Below are positions 1 to 12,400 of a stretch of 64,000 nucleotides of DNA, piece after piece; positions within the stretch are counted from its first letter, which is position 1; each line of letters opens with the position of its first letter. A program made the translations under genes and the position numbers. Under the pieces are notes generated by a model that was not told where the DNA came from, ran no database searches, and was given only the letters and a program-made list of their open reading frames with translations. The stretch is from Molossus alvarezi (Eukaryota > Chordata > Mammalia > Chiroptera > Molossidae), in contig JBAWUJ010000040.1 in the NCBI GenBank assembly GCA_037176705.1, positions 372,001 through 436,000 on the forward strand, written 5' to 3'.

Positions 1-80
1 TGCAACACTAAGCAATTTCTTCCAAGGAACACTAGCTACTTCTTAAATGGAACACTAAGTAGATCTTTCCAAGGAACACT

Positions 81-3000
81 ATGTAATTCTTTCCATTGAA
101 CACAAACTTGTTCCTTCCATGGAACACGAGCTAGTTTCTTTCATAGAACACTAAGTAGTTTCTTCCACGGAACATTAAGTAATTCCTTCCATGGGACACT
201 AGCTAGTTCCATCCTTGGGACAATAGATATTTATTTCCATAAAACACTAACTAGTTCCTTCCATGGAACACAGCTAGTTCCTTCCGTGGATCACTAGATA
301 ATTCCTTCCATAGAACACTAGATAGTTTCTTCATTGGATCACTACTTTGTTCCTTCCATGGAACACTAAGTCGATTCTTCCTTGGAACACTTGGTAGTTC
401 TTTCCCTGGAACACGAACTAGTTCTTACTCTGGAACACTAAGTTTTTCCTTCCCTGGAACACTAACTACTACATTTTCAGGAACACTAGGTAGCTCTTTC
501 CATGGAAGAATATGTAGTTAATTCCATAAAACCCTAAGTAGTTTCTTCCATGGAACATTAAGTAATTGCTTCTATGGGACACTAGGTATTTCCTTCCATG
601 GAACACAGCTAGTTCATTCCATGGATCACTAGATAGTTCCTTCCATAGAACACTAGATAGTTCCTTCAATGGATAACTACCTTGTTCCTTCCATGTAACA
701 CTAAGTCTATTTTTCCGTGGAACACTTGGTAGTTCTTTCCCTGGAACACTAACTAGTTCTTACTCTGAAACACTAGTAGTTCCTTTCCTGGAACACTAAC
801 TACTTCATTTTCTGGAACACTACATAGTTATTTCCATGGAAGATTAAGTAGTTAATTCCATAAAACCCTAGGTAGTTTCTTCCATGTAAAACTAGCTTTT
901 TTTTTTCCTGGAACACAATTTAGTTCTTTACATGGTACACCAACTCGTTTCTTCTATAAAACATTAACTAGTTTCTTGCAAGGAACACTAGCTAGTGTCT
1001 TCCATGACATACTAGCTAGTTCCGTTTATGGAACACTAAGTAGTTCCTTTCATTGAACAATATGTAGTCCCTTCTATAGAATACTAGATAGTTCCTTCCA
1101 TAAAACACTAGCTAGTTCCTTGTATGGAACAGTATGTCGTTCATTTTATTAAACACTAGCTAGATCCTTCCATGGAACACAAAGTGGTTCCATCCATAAA
1201 ATATTAACTAGTTCCTTCCATGGAACACTAAGTAGTTTTTTCCATGTAACACTAACTAATTCTAGCTACTTCCTTAGATGAAACACTAGTTAGTTATTTC
1301 CATTATACTAGCTAGTTCCTTCATGGAACACTAACTATTTCCTTCCATGGAACAGTAAGTAGTTCCTTCCATGTAACACTAAGTAGTTCCTCTCGTGGAA
1401 CACTATCTACTTTCTTTCCTGGAACACTATCTAGTTTCTTTTATGGAACACTTAGTAGTTTCTTCCATGGAACATTAAGTAGTTCATCCATGGAATTATA
1501 GCTAGTTCCTTCCATGGAACACTAAATAGTTTCTTCCATCGAACACTAAGAGGTTCCTTCCATGGAATTTTAAGTAGTTACGTCCATTGAACATTAGCTA
1601 GTTCCTGCCATAGAATACTAAGTAGTTCCGTGCATGGAACATTAAGTAGTTACTTCAAAGAAACTTGAAGTAGTTATTCCATGGAAAATTTGCTAGTTCC
1701 TTCCATGGAACACTGTATATTTAGTTGCATGGAACACTAACTAGTTTCTTACATGAAATACTAATTAGTTTCTTCCATGGAACACTAGCTAGTTTCATCC
1801 ATGGATCACTATCTCGGTCCTTCCATGGAAGACTAGCTAAATTTTTCCATAAAACTCTAAGTAGTTCCAGCCATGAAACACTAAGTAGTTTTTTCCATGG
1901 AACAATAGCGGGTTCCGTCCATGGAACACTAAGTAGTTCCTTCCATGGAAAACTAAGTAGTTACTTCCATGGAACACCAAATAGTTTCTTCCATGGAACA
2001 CTTGCTAGTCTCTTCTATGGAACACTACTAGTTTCTTCCATGGAAGACCAAGTAGTTCCTTCAATGGAACACTAAGTTGTCCATCATTGGTACAATAGCT
2101 AGTTTCTTCCATGAAAGAGTAGTTTGTTCCTCCCATGGAACTCTAAGAAATACCTTCCATGAAAGAATATGTAATTCCTTCCATTGAACACTAATTTGTT
2201 CCATCCTTGGAACACTATCTATTTCCTTTCATGGAACACTAAGTAGTTTTTTCCATGGAACACTAAGTAGTTCTTTACACGGAACACTCAGTAGTTTCTT
2301 TCCTCGATCTCTACCTAGTTCCTTCCCTGAAACACTACGTATTTATTTTCATGGAACACAAGATAGTTTCTTTCATGGAACACTAGCTAGTTTCCTCCAT
2401 GGAACACTAGCTAGTTATTTCTGAGAAACACTAGCTAGCTCCTTCCATGGGACACAAGCCAGTTCCTTCCATGGAACATTAGCTAGTTCTCTCCAGGAAA
2501 CACTACATAGTTCCTTCCATGGAACATAAACTAGTTCCTTCCATGGAACATTAGCTAGTTTCTTCCATGGATCACTAGCTACTTCCTTTCATGAAACACT
2601 AAGGAGTTTCTTCCATGCAACATTAAGTAGTTTCTTCCATGGAACACTAGCTAGTTCCTTCCATGGTATACTAAGTAGTTTCTTCCATAGAAAAATTAGA
2701 CAATTTTTTCCAGGAAACACAACTTGTATTTTACATGGAACACTAGCTAGTTCCTTCCACTGAGGACTAGCTAGTTCCTTTCAAGGAACACTAGCTAGTT
2801 ATTTCTGAGGAAACTAGCTAGTTTCTTCCATAGAACAGAAGCTAGTTCCTTCCATAAAACATTAGCTAGTTCTTTCCAGGAAAAACTACATAGTTAGATC
2901 CATGAAACATTAGCTCGTTCCTTCCATGGAATATTAGCTAGTTCCTTCCATGGAACACTAGCTAGTTCCTTCCATGGTACACTAAGTAGTTCCTTCCATA

Positions 3001-4300
3001 GAACACTTAGTAGTTTTTTCCATGAAACACAACTTGTATTTTCCATGAAACACTAGCTAGTTCCTTCCATGGAATACTAAGAAGTTCCATCCATGGAACA
3101 CTATATACTTCCTTCCATAGAAAACTAGCTAGATCTTTCAATGGAACACTAGCTAGTTCCTTCCATGGAACACTATCTAGTTCCTTTTATTGAACACTAG
3201 ATTATTTATTCCATGGATCACTAGTTAGTTCCTTCGGTGGAATACTAGCTAGTACCTTCTCTGAAACACTAGTTAGTTTCTTCCATGGAACACTAGGTAG
3301 TTCCTTCCAGGGAACACTAACTACTTTCTTCTATGGAACACTAACTAGTTCATTCCATGTAACACTACCTAGTTCCTTCCATTGAACACTAGCTAGTTTC
3401 TTTAATGAAACACTAATTAGTTTTTTCCACCAAACACTAAGTAGCCTCTTTTGGAACACTAGCTAGTTTGTTTTATGAAACACTAGCTAGTTTCTTCCAT
3501 GTTATCATAAGCAGTTCGTCTATAAAACACTAGCTAAATCCTTCCGTGGAACCCTAATAGTATTTTTCATAGAACATTAAGTAGTTCCTACTATGGAACA
3601 CTGAGTAGTTTCTTCTATGGAACACTAGCTAGTTACTTCCATGAAACACTAGCTACATACTTCGTTGGAATTCACCTAGTTCATTCCATGGAACACTTAC
3701 TAGGTTTTTTCATGGAACACTCTGTATTATCTTCCATGGAACACTACCTAGGTCTACCCATGGATCACTAGCTAGTTCCTTCCATGGAACACTAGCTAAT
3801 TTTTTCCATAACACTCTAAGTAGTCCCTTCCATGGAACACTAGGTAGTTTTTTCCATAGAACACTACATAATTCCTTCCATGAAAGATTAGCTAGTTCCA
3901 CACATGAAACACTAAGTAGTTCCTTCCATGTAAAACTAAGTAATTCCTTCCATGGAACACCAAATAGTTTCTTCCACGGAACACTAGCTAGTTTCTTCCA
4001 TGGAACACTACTAGTTTCTTCCATGGAAGACCAAGCAGTTCCTTCATTGGAACACTAATTTGTTCCATCAATGGTACAAAACTAGTTTCTTCCATGGAAC
4101 AGTAGCTTGTTTCTTCCATGGAACTATAAGTAATTTCTTCCTTGGAACACTATGTAATTCCTTCTATTGAACACTAATTTGTTCCATTCATGGAACACTA
4201 GCTAGTTCCTTCCATGGAACACTAAGTAGTCCTTTCCACAAAACACACAGTAGTTTCTTTCCTGGAACTCTACCTAGTTCCTTCCCTGAAACACTAACTA
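81..4300 (+). repeat. ~2.0-kb higher-order repeat, three partial copies
   Basis: The unit string ATGTAATTC, CATTGAACAC, ACTTGTTCC/ATTTGTTCC recurs at about 81, 2,169 and 4,152, spacings of 2,088 and 1,983 bases. The second and third copies also share upstream markers: CACCAAATAGTTTCTTCCA at 1,975 and 3,958, and the unit ACTACTAGTTTCTTCC followed by GGAAGACCAAG. This indicates a roughly 2-kb multimer amplified and then diverged. The figures come from visual matching only. Confidence 0.65.
180..860 (+). repeat. ~335-bp (14-unit) tandem higher-order repeat
   Basis: Two successive stretches share the same order of variant units. Markers are the shortened unit GGAACACAGCTAGTTC (271 and 606), CACTTGGTAGTTCTTTCCC, the 'TTACTCTG' unit, and GTTAATTCCATAAAACCCTA (near 521 and 855). 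The spacing is 334-335 bases, close to 14 units of 24 bp. The copies are clearly diverged, so this duplication is older than the one at 37.1 kb. Confidence 0.75.
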
Positions 4301-4830
4301 TTTCTTACCATGGAACAGAAGCTAGTTCCTTTCATGGAACAATGGCTAGTTCCTTGCATGTAATAATAGCTATTTCCTACCAGGGCACAATAGATATTTT
4401 TTTTTTTCCCATGGAACACTAGATAGTTCCTTCCATGTATCATTAGCTAGTTTCTACGATGGAATACTAGCTAGTTCCATCCGTGGAACACTAGCTAGTA
4501 CTTTCTTTTGAGCACGAACTAGTTTCTTCCATGGAACACTAAGTACTTCCTTCCGTGGAACAATAACCTGTTTCTTCCATGCAACTCTAGTTAGTTCCTT
4601 CCATGGAGCACTAAGTAGTTACTTCAATGGAACACTAAGTTGTTTTGTCCAGGAAACATAAAGTATTTTTTTTTTTCTGGAAAACAAGCTAGTTCCTTCC
4701 ATGGAATACTAGCTAGTTATATCTGAGAAACACTAGCTAATTCCTTCCATGGAACAAAAGTCAGTTCCTTCCACGGAACATTAGCTAGTTCTTTCCAGAA
4801 AACACTACATAGTTCTTTCCATGGAAGACC
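2405..4830 (+). repeat. Recurring variant block with TATTTCTGAG units
   Basis: A multi-unit block marked by CTAGTTATTTCTGAG, followed three to four units later by TTCCAGGAAA and ACTACATAGTT, occurs at about 2,411, 2,795 and 4,713. The first two are 384 bases apart (16 units) and the third lies about 1.9 kb further. The third copy fits the ~2-kb period seen in the same interval. Confidence 0.6.
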
Positions 4831-7800
4831 AGCTAGTTCCTTCCATGGTACACTAAGTAGTTGTTTCCCTGGAACATTAGCTAGTTCCTTCTCTGGAAAA
4901 ATAAGTAGTTCCTTCCCTGGAACATTAACTAGTTTCTTTTCTGTAACGTTAGCTAGTTATTTCCAAGCAATATTAAGTAGTTACGTCCATGAAGCCTTAA
5001 GTAATTTCTTTCATGGAACATTAGCTTGTGCCTTCCATGGAACAATATTTAGTACTTTGCATGATACACTAACTCTTTTATTCCATAAAACTCTAACTAT
5101 TTCCTTCCATGGAACACTAGCTCGTTTCTTCTATGGAAAAATAGCTAGTTTATTTCATGGAACACTATGTAGTTTTTTTCATTGATCACTAAGTAGTCAC
5201 TTTCATGAAACACTAGCTAGTTACATCCATGGAACACTAGCTACTTCCCTGCATGGAACAGTAAGTAGTTCCTTTCTTGGAAACCTAGCCAGATCCTTCC
5301 ATGGAGCATTAAGTAGTTCCATCCATAGAACATTAACTTCTTCCTTCCATGAAACACTAACTAGTTTTAACCATGGAGCAGTAAGTAGTTCCTTCCATGT
5401 AACACTAAATAGTTCCTCCAATGGAACACTATCTAGTTTCTCTCATGGAACACTAGCTAGATTCTTCCATGGAACACATAGTAATTTTGCCCATGGAACA
5501 TTAAGTAGTTCCTTCCATGGAAAACTCATTAGTTTCTCCATGGAACACTAGTTTTTGTGTTTTACTTTTTCATGGCACATTAAGTAGTTCCTTCCATGGA
5601 ATCCTAGCTAGTTCCTTCCATGGAATACTAAGTAGTACTTTCCATAAAACACTAGCCAGTTCCTTCTATGGAACACTACTACTTCCTTCCATAGAACCCT
5701 AAGTAGTTCCTTCCATGGAACACTAAGTACTTTCTTCCCTGGAACACAACCTATTTTCTTACCTGGAACACTAGCTAGGTCCTTCAATGGAAAAGTAAGT
5801 AATTCTTTCCATGGAACACTAAGTAGTCTCTATAATGTAACACTAGCTAGTTTCTTCACTGGAACAATAGCTAGTTCTTTCCATGGAACACTAGCTTATT
5901 TTTTCCATGGAACTCTCAGTAATTCCTTTCATGGAACACTAAGTATTTCCTTCCATTAAACACTAGCCTGATATTTCCATGAGACACTAAGTTGATCCTT
6001 CCATTAAACACTAAGTAGTCCCTTCCATGGAACACCAGCTAGTTCCTTATATGGAACGTTACCTAGTTCCTTCCATAAAACAGTAAATAGTTTCTTCCAT
6101 GGAACACTATCTGGATCCTTCCATGGAAGACTAAGTAGTTCTTTCCAAGGAACATTACGTAGTTCCTTCCATGGAACACTATTTAGTTCTTTCCATGGAA
6201 AACTATTTAATTCCTTTTTTGGAACACTAACTAGTTCTAGCTATTTCCATCAATGGAACACTAGCTAGTTACTTGCGTGGAATTCTAGGTAGTTCCTTCA
6301 AGGGAAAAACATGTAGTTCTTTGGAACAATTGTTCCATGGAACAATTATTATCCCCTTCCATGGTATACGAGGTAGTTCCATCCATGAAACACTAGCTAG
6401 TTAATTCCATGGAACACTAGCTACTTTTTCCATGAAACTCTAAGTAGTTTCTTCCATGGAACCCTATTTAGTTCCTTCCATGGAACACTAGCTACTTCCT
6501 TCCATGGAACACTAAGTAGTTTCTTCCATGGAACACTAAGTAGTTCCTTCTATGGAACACTAGCCAGTTCCTTCCATGGAACAGTAGTTTTTCTTTCCAT
6601 GGAAAACTAAGTATTTCCTTCCATGGAAATTTAGCTAGTTCCTTCCAAGGTACACTAAGTAGTTCATTCCATAGAACACTAAGTAGTTTTTTCTGTGGAA
6701 CATTAACTTGTTCCTTTCATAAAACCCTAGCTAGAAACTTCCATGGAACACTAGCTAATACCTTCCTAGGAACACTATTTAATTACTACCATGGAACGTT
6801 AACTAGCTCCTTCTTTGCAACACTATCTATTTCCTTCCAAGGAACACTAGCTAGTTCCTTCCATGGAACTCTAAGTAATTCCTTCCATGGAACACTAAGT
6901 ACTTTTTTCAATAAAACACTAACTAGTTCCTTCCAAAGAACACTAGCTAATTCCTCCCATGTAACACTAATTACTTCCTTCCATGGAACACAAAGTAGTT
7001 TCTTTCATGGAACACTAAGTAATTTCTTCCTTGAAACACTATCTCGTTTCTTCCACAGAACACTATCTAGTTCCTTCCATGAAACACTAGATAGTTCCTT
7101 TCATGGAACACTAGCTAGTTCTTTCCATAAAACACTAGCTAGTTCCTTCCAAGGAACAATAGCTAAATTTTACCATGGAAAACTAACTTGCTCCTTCCAT
7201 GGAAAACTAGATAGTTCATTCAATGGATCACTAGCTATTTCTTCCATAGAATACTACCTAGTTCCTTCCCTAAAACACTAGCTAGTTGTTTTACTGGAAC
7301 ATTAACGAGTTTCTTCTCTCGAACACTAAACATTTTCTTCCCTAAAACAGTAACAATTTTCTTTTCTGGAACACTAACTAGTTCTTTCCATGGAACACTA
7401 GCTAGTTAATTATATGGAACAGTAGCTAGTTCCTTCCATGGAAGACTAGGTAGTTCCTTCCATGGAAGACTAGGTAGTTCCTTCCATGGAACACTAGCTT
7501 GGTTTTTCCATGGAACACTAAGTAGTTCCAACCATGGATCACTAACTAGTTTCTTCCATGAAACACGAGCCAGTTCCTTCCATTAAATACTAAGTATTAC
7601 TTTCCATGGAACACTAACTACTAACTAATTCCTTCCAAGGAACAACAGCTAGTTCCTTCCTTGGAACACTAAATAGTTCTGTCCATGAAACAGTAAGTAG
7701 TTTTTTTTATGGATCACTAGCTTGTTCTAGCTAGTACATTCCATTAAACACTAAGTAGTTTTTTCCATGGAACACTAAGTAGTTTCTTCCATGGAACACT

Positions 7801-8300
7801 AGCTAGTTCCTTCCATGGAACAGTAGCTAGTTCCTTCCATGTAACACTAAGTAGTTCCTTCCAAGGAACACTAGCTACTTCCTTCCATAAAACCTTAGAT
7901 AGTTCCTTCCATGGAACATTACCTAGTTCCTTCCATGGATAACTAGCTAGTTCCTTTTTGGAATACTAGCTAGTTCCTTCCATTAAACACTAGTTAATTT
8001 CATGGAACACTAGCTTGTTCCTACCATGGATCACTAGCCAGTTCATTCCGTAGAACACAAGCTAATTCCTTCCCTGGAACAATAACTAGTTCCTTTTCTA
8101 GAAAACTAAGTAGTTTCTTCCCTGGAACACTAACTTGTTTCTTCCATGGAACACTAAGAAATTCCTTACATGCAACACTAAGTACTTTCCTCAATGGAAC
8201 ACTAACTAGTTTTTTCCATGGTACACTAAGTAGTTCTTTCCATGGTACACTATGTAGTTCCTTCCATGCAACACTAACTAGTTCCTTCTATGGAACCCTA

Positions 8301-8460
8301 GCCTGTTATTTTCATGGAACAGTAGCTTGTTTCTTCCATGGAACACTAAGTGGTGTCATCCATGGAACACTAAGTATTTTATTTTATGGACCACTAGCTA
8401 TATCATTCCTTAGAACTCAAGTTAGTTCCTTCCATGGAACAATGTGTTGTTCATTCCATA
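8301..8460 (+). repeat. Higher-order block B, copy 1 (plus)
   Basis: This block is marked by AAGTGGTGTCATCC at 8,348-8,361, followed by ATTTTATTTTATGGACCACT and an AACAATGTGTTGTTCATTCC unit. The same ordered set of unusual units occurs 929 bases downstream and, reverse-complemented, three times in the inverted block. It is the best internal marker for relating the two orientations. Confidence 0.7.
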
Positions 8461-9229
8461 GAACACTAGCTAGATACTTCTATGGAACACTAACTAGTTT
8501 CTTCCAAAGAACATTATCTAGTTTCAACCATGGAACACTAACCAACTCCTTCTATGGAACCCTAGCTAGTTCCTTCCAAGGAACACTAGCTATATCCTTC
8601 CATGGTACACTAATTCCTTCCATGCAACACTACGTAATTTCTTCCATGGAACACTAATTAGTTCCTTCCATGGAACACTAACTAGCTTATTAATGGAACA
8701 CTATCTAATTCCTTTCATGGAACACTAGCTAGTTTCCTCCATCAAACACTAGCTATTTTCTTCCATGAAACACTAGATAGTTTATTCCATTGAACAGTAT
8801 CTAGTTCCTTACATGGGACAGTAAGTAGTTTCTTCCAATGAGCACTAAGGAGTTCATTGCATGCAACCCTAGCTAGTTTCTTCCATGGAACACTAACTAG
8901 TTTCTTCCACAAACACTAAGTAGTTTTGTTCATGGCACAAAAACTTGTTTCTTTCATGGAACACTAGCTAGTTCCTCCCATGAAACACTAAGTAGTTTCT
9001 CTCCTGGAACACTAGCTAGTACCTTCCATGAAACACTAGCTAGTTCCTTCCATAAAAAACTAGATAGTACCTTCCATTGAACACTAGGTAGTTTTTTACA
9101 TGGTACACTAGCTAGTTTCCTCCATGGAACACTAGCTAGTTTTTTCCATGGAATAGTAACTAGTTCCCTCCATGGAAGACTAAGTAGTTCCTTCCATAGA
9201 ACACTAACTAGTTCCTTCTATGGAACATT

Positions 9230-9408
9230 AGCCAGTTATTTCATGGAACATTAGCTTGTTCCTTCCATAGAACACTAAGTGGTGTCATCCATGAAACACT
9301 AAATATTTTATTTTATAGACCACTAGCTAGATAATTCCATAGAACACTAGTTAGGTCCTTCCATGAAACAATATAATGTTCATTCCATGGAATATAAGCT
9401 AGAACTAT
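9230..9408 (+). repeat. Higher-order block B, copy 2 (plus)
   Basis: The second plus-strand copy has AAGTGGTGTCATCC at 9,277-9,290, ATTTTATTTTATAGACCACT just after it, and an AATATAATGTTCATTCC unit. It is 929 bases from copy 1. Confidence 0.7.
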
Positions 9409-12400
9409 ATAGTTCCTTCCATTGATCACTAAGTAGTTCCTCCATTGGCTAACTAGCTGGTCCCTTCCATGAAAAACTAGCTAGTTTCTTCCAAGGAAAA
9501 CTAGCTGTTTCCTTCCATGGAACACCAAGTACTTCCTTCCGTGGAACATTAAGTAGTTCCTTCTGTAGAACACTAGCTAGATTTTCCATGGAACACAAGC
9601 TAGTTCCTTCCATAAAACACTAGATAGTTCCTTCGATGGAACACTAGATAGTTCCTTCCATGAGACACTAAGAAATTTCTTCCATTGAACACTAGCCAGT
9701 TTCTTCCATGGAACACTAAGTAGTTCTTTCCATGGAACGTTAACGAGTTCCTTCCATTAAAAACTAAGCAGTTTCTTCCATGGAACACTAGCTATCCTAG
9801 CTAGTTCCTTCAATGGAACACTAGCTACTTACTTCCGTGGAACTCTTGCTAGTTACTTCCATGGAAAACCAAGTAGTTTTTTTCATTATGCACTAAGTAG
9901 CCTTTTCCATGGAACATTAGCTAGTTCCAGCCATAAACACTACATAATTTTTCCATGCGACCCTAAGTACTTCCTTCCTTGGAACACTAGAGAGTTCCTT
10001 CCTTGGAACACTAAGTAGTTAACTTTATGAAACACTAAGTAATTCCTCCATGAAACACTTGCTACTTCTATCCGTGGAAAAATAAGTAGCTCCTACCATG
10101 TAACACAACCTAGTTCCTTTCTTGGAACACTAAGTAGTTCCTTCCCTGGAACACTAGCCAGTTTTTTCCATGGAACACTAGATAGTTTCTTCCATGGAAC
10201 AACAGCTAGATCCTTCCAGGGAACACTAGCTAGTTTCTGCCATAGAACACTAGATAGTTCCTTCCATGGAACAGTGGCTATTTTTTTCCACTAAACCCTA
10301 AGTAGTTTCTTCCATGGAACTCTAAGTAGTTCCTTCCCTGGAACACTAATTAGTTCCGTCAATGAAATTCTATGTAGTTCCTTCCATGGGACACTAACTA
10401 TTTCCTCCCATCGCTATCTAGCTAATTTCTTCCATGAAAAACTAGCTGGTTTCTTCCATGGAACAGTAGCTAATTCTTTCCATGGAACACCAAGTACTTC
10501 CTTCCATGGAACATTAGCTACTTTCTTCCATGGAACGCAAGCTAGTTTCTTCCATGTTACACAAGCTAGTTCCTTCATGAAACACTAACTAGTTCCTTCC
10601 ATGAAGTAGTAAGTAGTTCCTTCCAAGGAACACTAAGGTGTTTCTCCCATGGAACACTATCTAGTTCCTTCCAAGAAACAATAGCTAGTTCCTTCCATAA
10701 AACACAAAGTAGTCTCTTCCATGGAACATTAAGTAGTTCCATGCATAAAATAATAGGCTGTTTTTTCCATGGAACACTAAGTAGTTTCTTCCATGGAAAA
10801 CTTGCTTGTTCCTTCCATGGAACACTATATAGTTTCTTGCATGGAACACTAATTTCTTTCATGGAACACGAATTAGTTTCTTACATGGAACACGAGCTGG
10901 TTACTTCCATGGACCACTAGCTAGTTCCATCCATGGAAAATCAAGTAGTTTCTTCCATGGAACACTAAATAGTTCTTTCCATGGAACACTATGTAGTTCC
11001 TCCATGGAACACTAGCTAGTACCTTCCATGGAACACTAGCAAGTTCCTTCCATCGAATACTAAGTAGTTCCTTCCATGGAACACGAGCTAGTTCCTTCCA
11101 TGGACCACACGCTAGTTCCTTCTATGGAAAATCAAGTCGTTTCTTTCAAGGAACACTAAGTAGTTCTTTCCATGGAACACTAAGTAGTTCCTTTACTTGA
11201 ACGCTAGCTAGTCCCTTCCATAAAACACTAGAGAGTTCCATCCATTCAACACTAAGTAGTTCCTTTTATGGAACACTAGCTTGTTCTAGCTAGTACATTC
11301 CATTAAACACTAAGTAGTTTTTTCCTTGGAACACTAAGTAGTTTCTTCCATGGAACACTAGCTGGTTCCTCCCATGAAAGAATAGGTAGTTTCGTCCATG
11401 GAACACTAAGTAGTTTTATTTATAGAACACTAGCTAGATCCTTCCTTGGAACACTAGCTAGTTCCTTCCATAAAACACTAGGTAGTTCCTTCCATGGAAC
11501 ACTAGCTAGTTCCTTCAATGGATCAGTAGCTTGTTCTTCCATGGAACACTACATAGCTTCGTTCATGAAACAGTATTGTTTTTTATGGAGCACTAGCTAG
11601 ATCCTTCCATGGAGTTCTAGCTAATACCTCCCATGTAACACTGGCTAGATCAATCCATGGAATAGTAAAGAGTTTTTTCCAAAGAACACTAGCTAGATCT
11701 TTCCATGGTACACTAAGTAGTTTCTTCATTGGAACTCTAAGTAGTTCCTTTCTTGGAACAATAATTTGTACCTTCCATGCAACACTAGTTAGTTCCTTCC
11801 ATGGAACACTAAGTAGTTTTTTCCATGAAACAGTAAGTTGTTTCTTCCCTGGAACACAAGCTAGTTTCTTCGATGGTACACTAGCTTTTTCCTTCCATGA
11901 AACACTATAGCTTCAACCATGGTACACTACGTAGTTTCTTCCATGGAAAACTAGCTGGTTTCTTCCATGGAACAATAGTTTGTTCCTTCCATGGAACACT
12001 AAGTAGTTGTTTCCATGGCACTCTAAGTGGGTTTTTTTTTTTATTTTTATTGAACAGTAGCTAGATCTTTCTATGGAACACTACCTTGCTCCTTCCTTGA
12101 AACACTAACTAGTTCCTTCATTGGAACACTAACTTGGTCCTTCCATGGAACACTAGATAGTTTTTTTTCAATGGAACACCAGCTAATTCCCTCCATGGAA
12201 CAATAAGTAGTTCTTTCCATGGAACACTAACTGGTTTCTTCCAAGTAACACTAGCTAGTTCCTTCCATTGAACACTGAGTAGTTCCTTCCATGGAACACT
12301 AGCTAGTTCTCTCCATGGAACACTATGTATTTTTTCCATGGAACACTAAATAGTTCCTGCTATGGAACACTACGTAGTTTCAACCAAGGAACACTAACTA

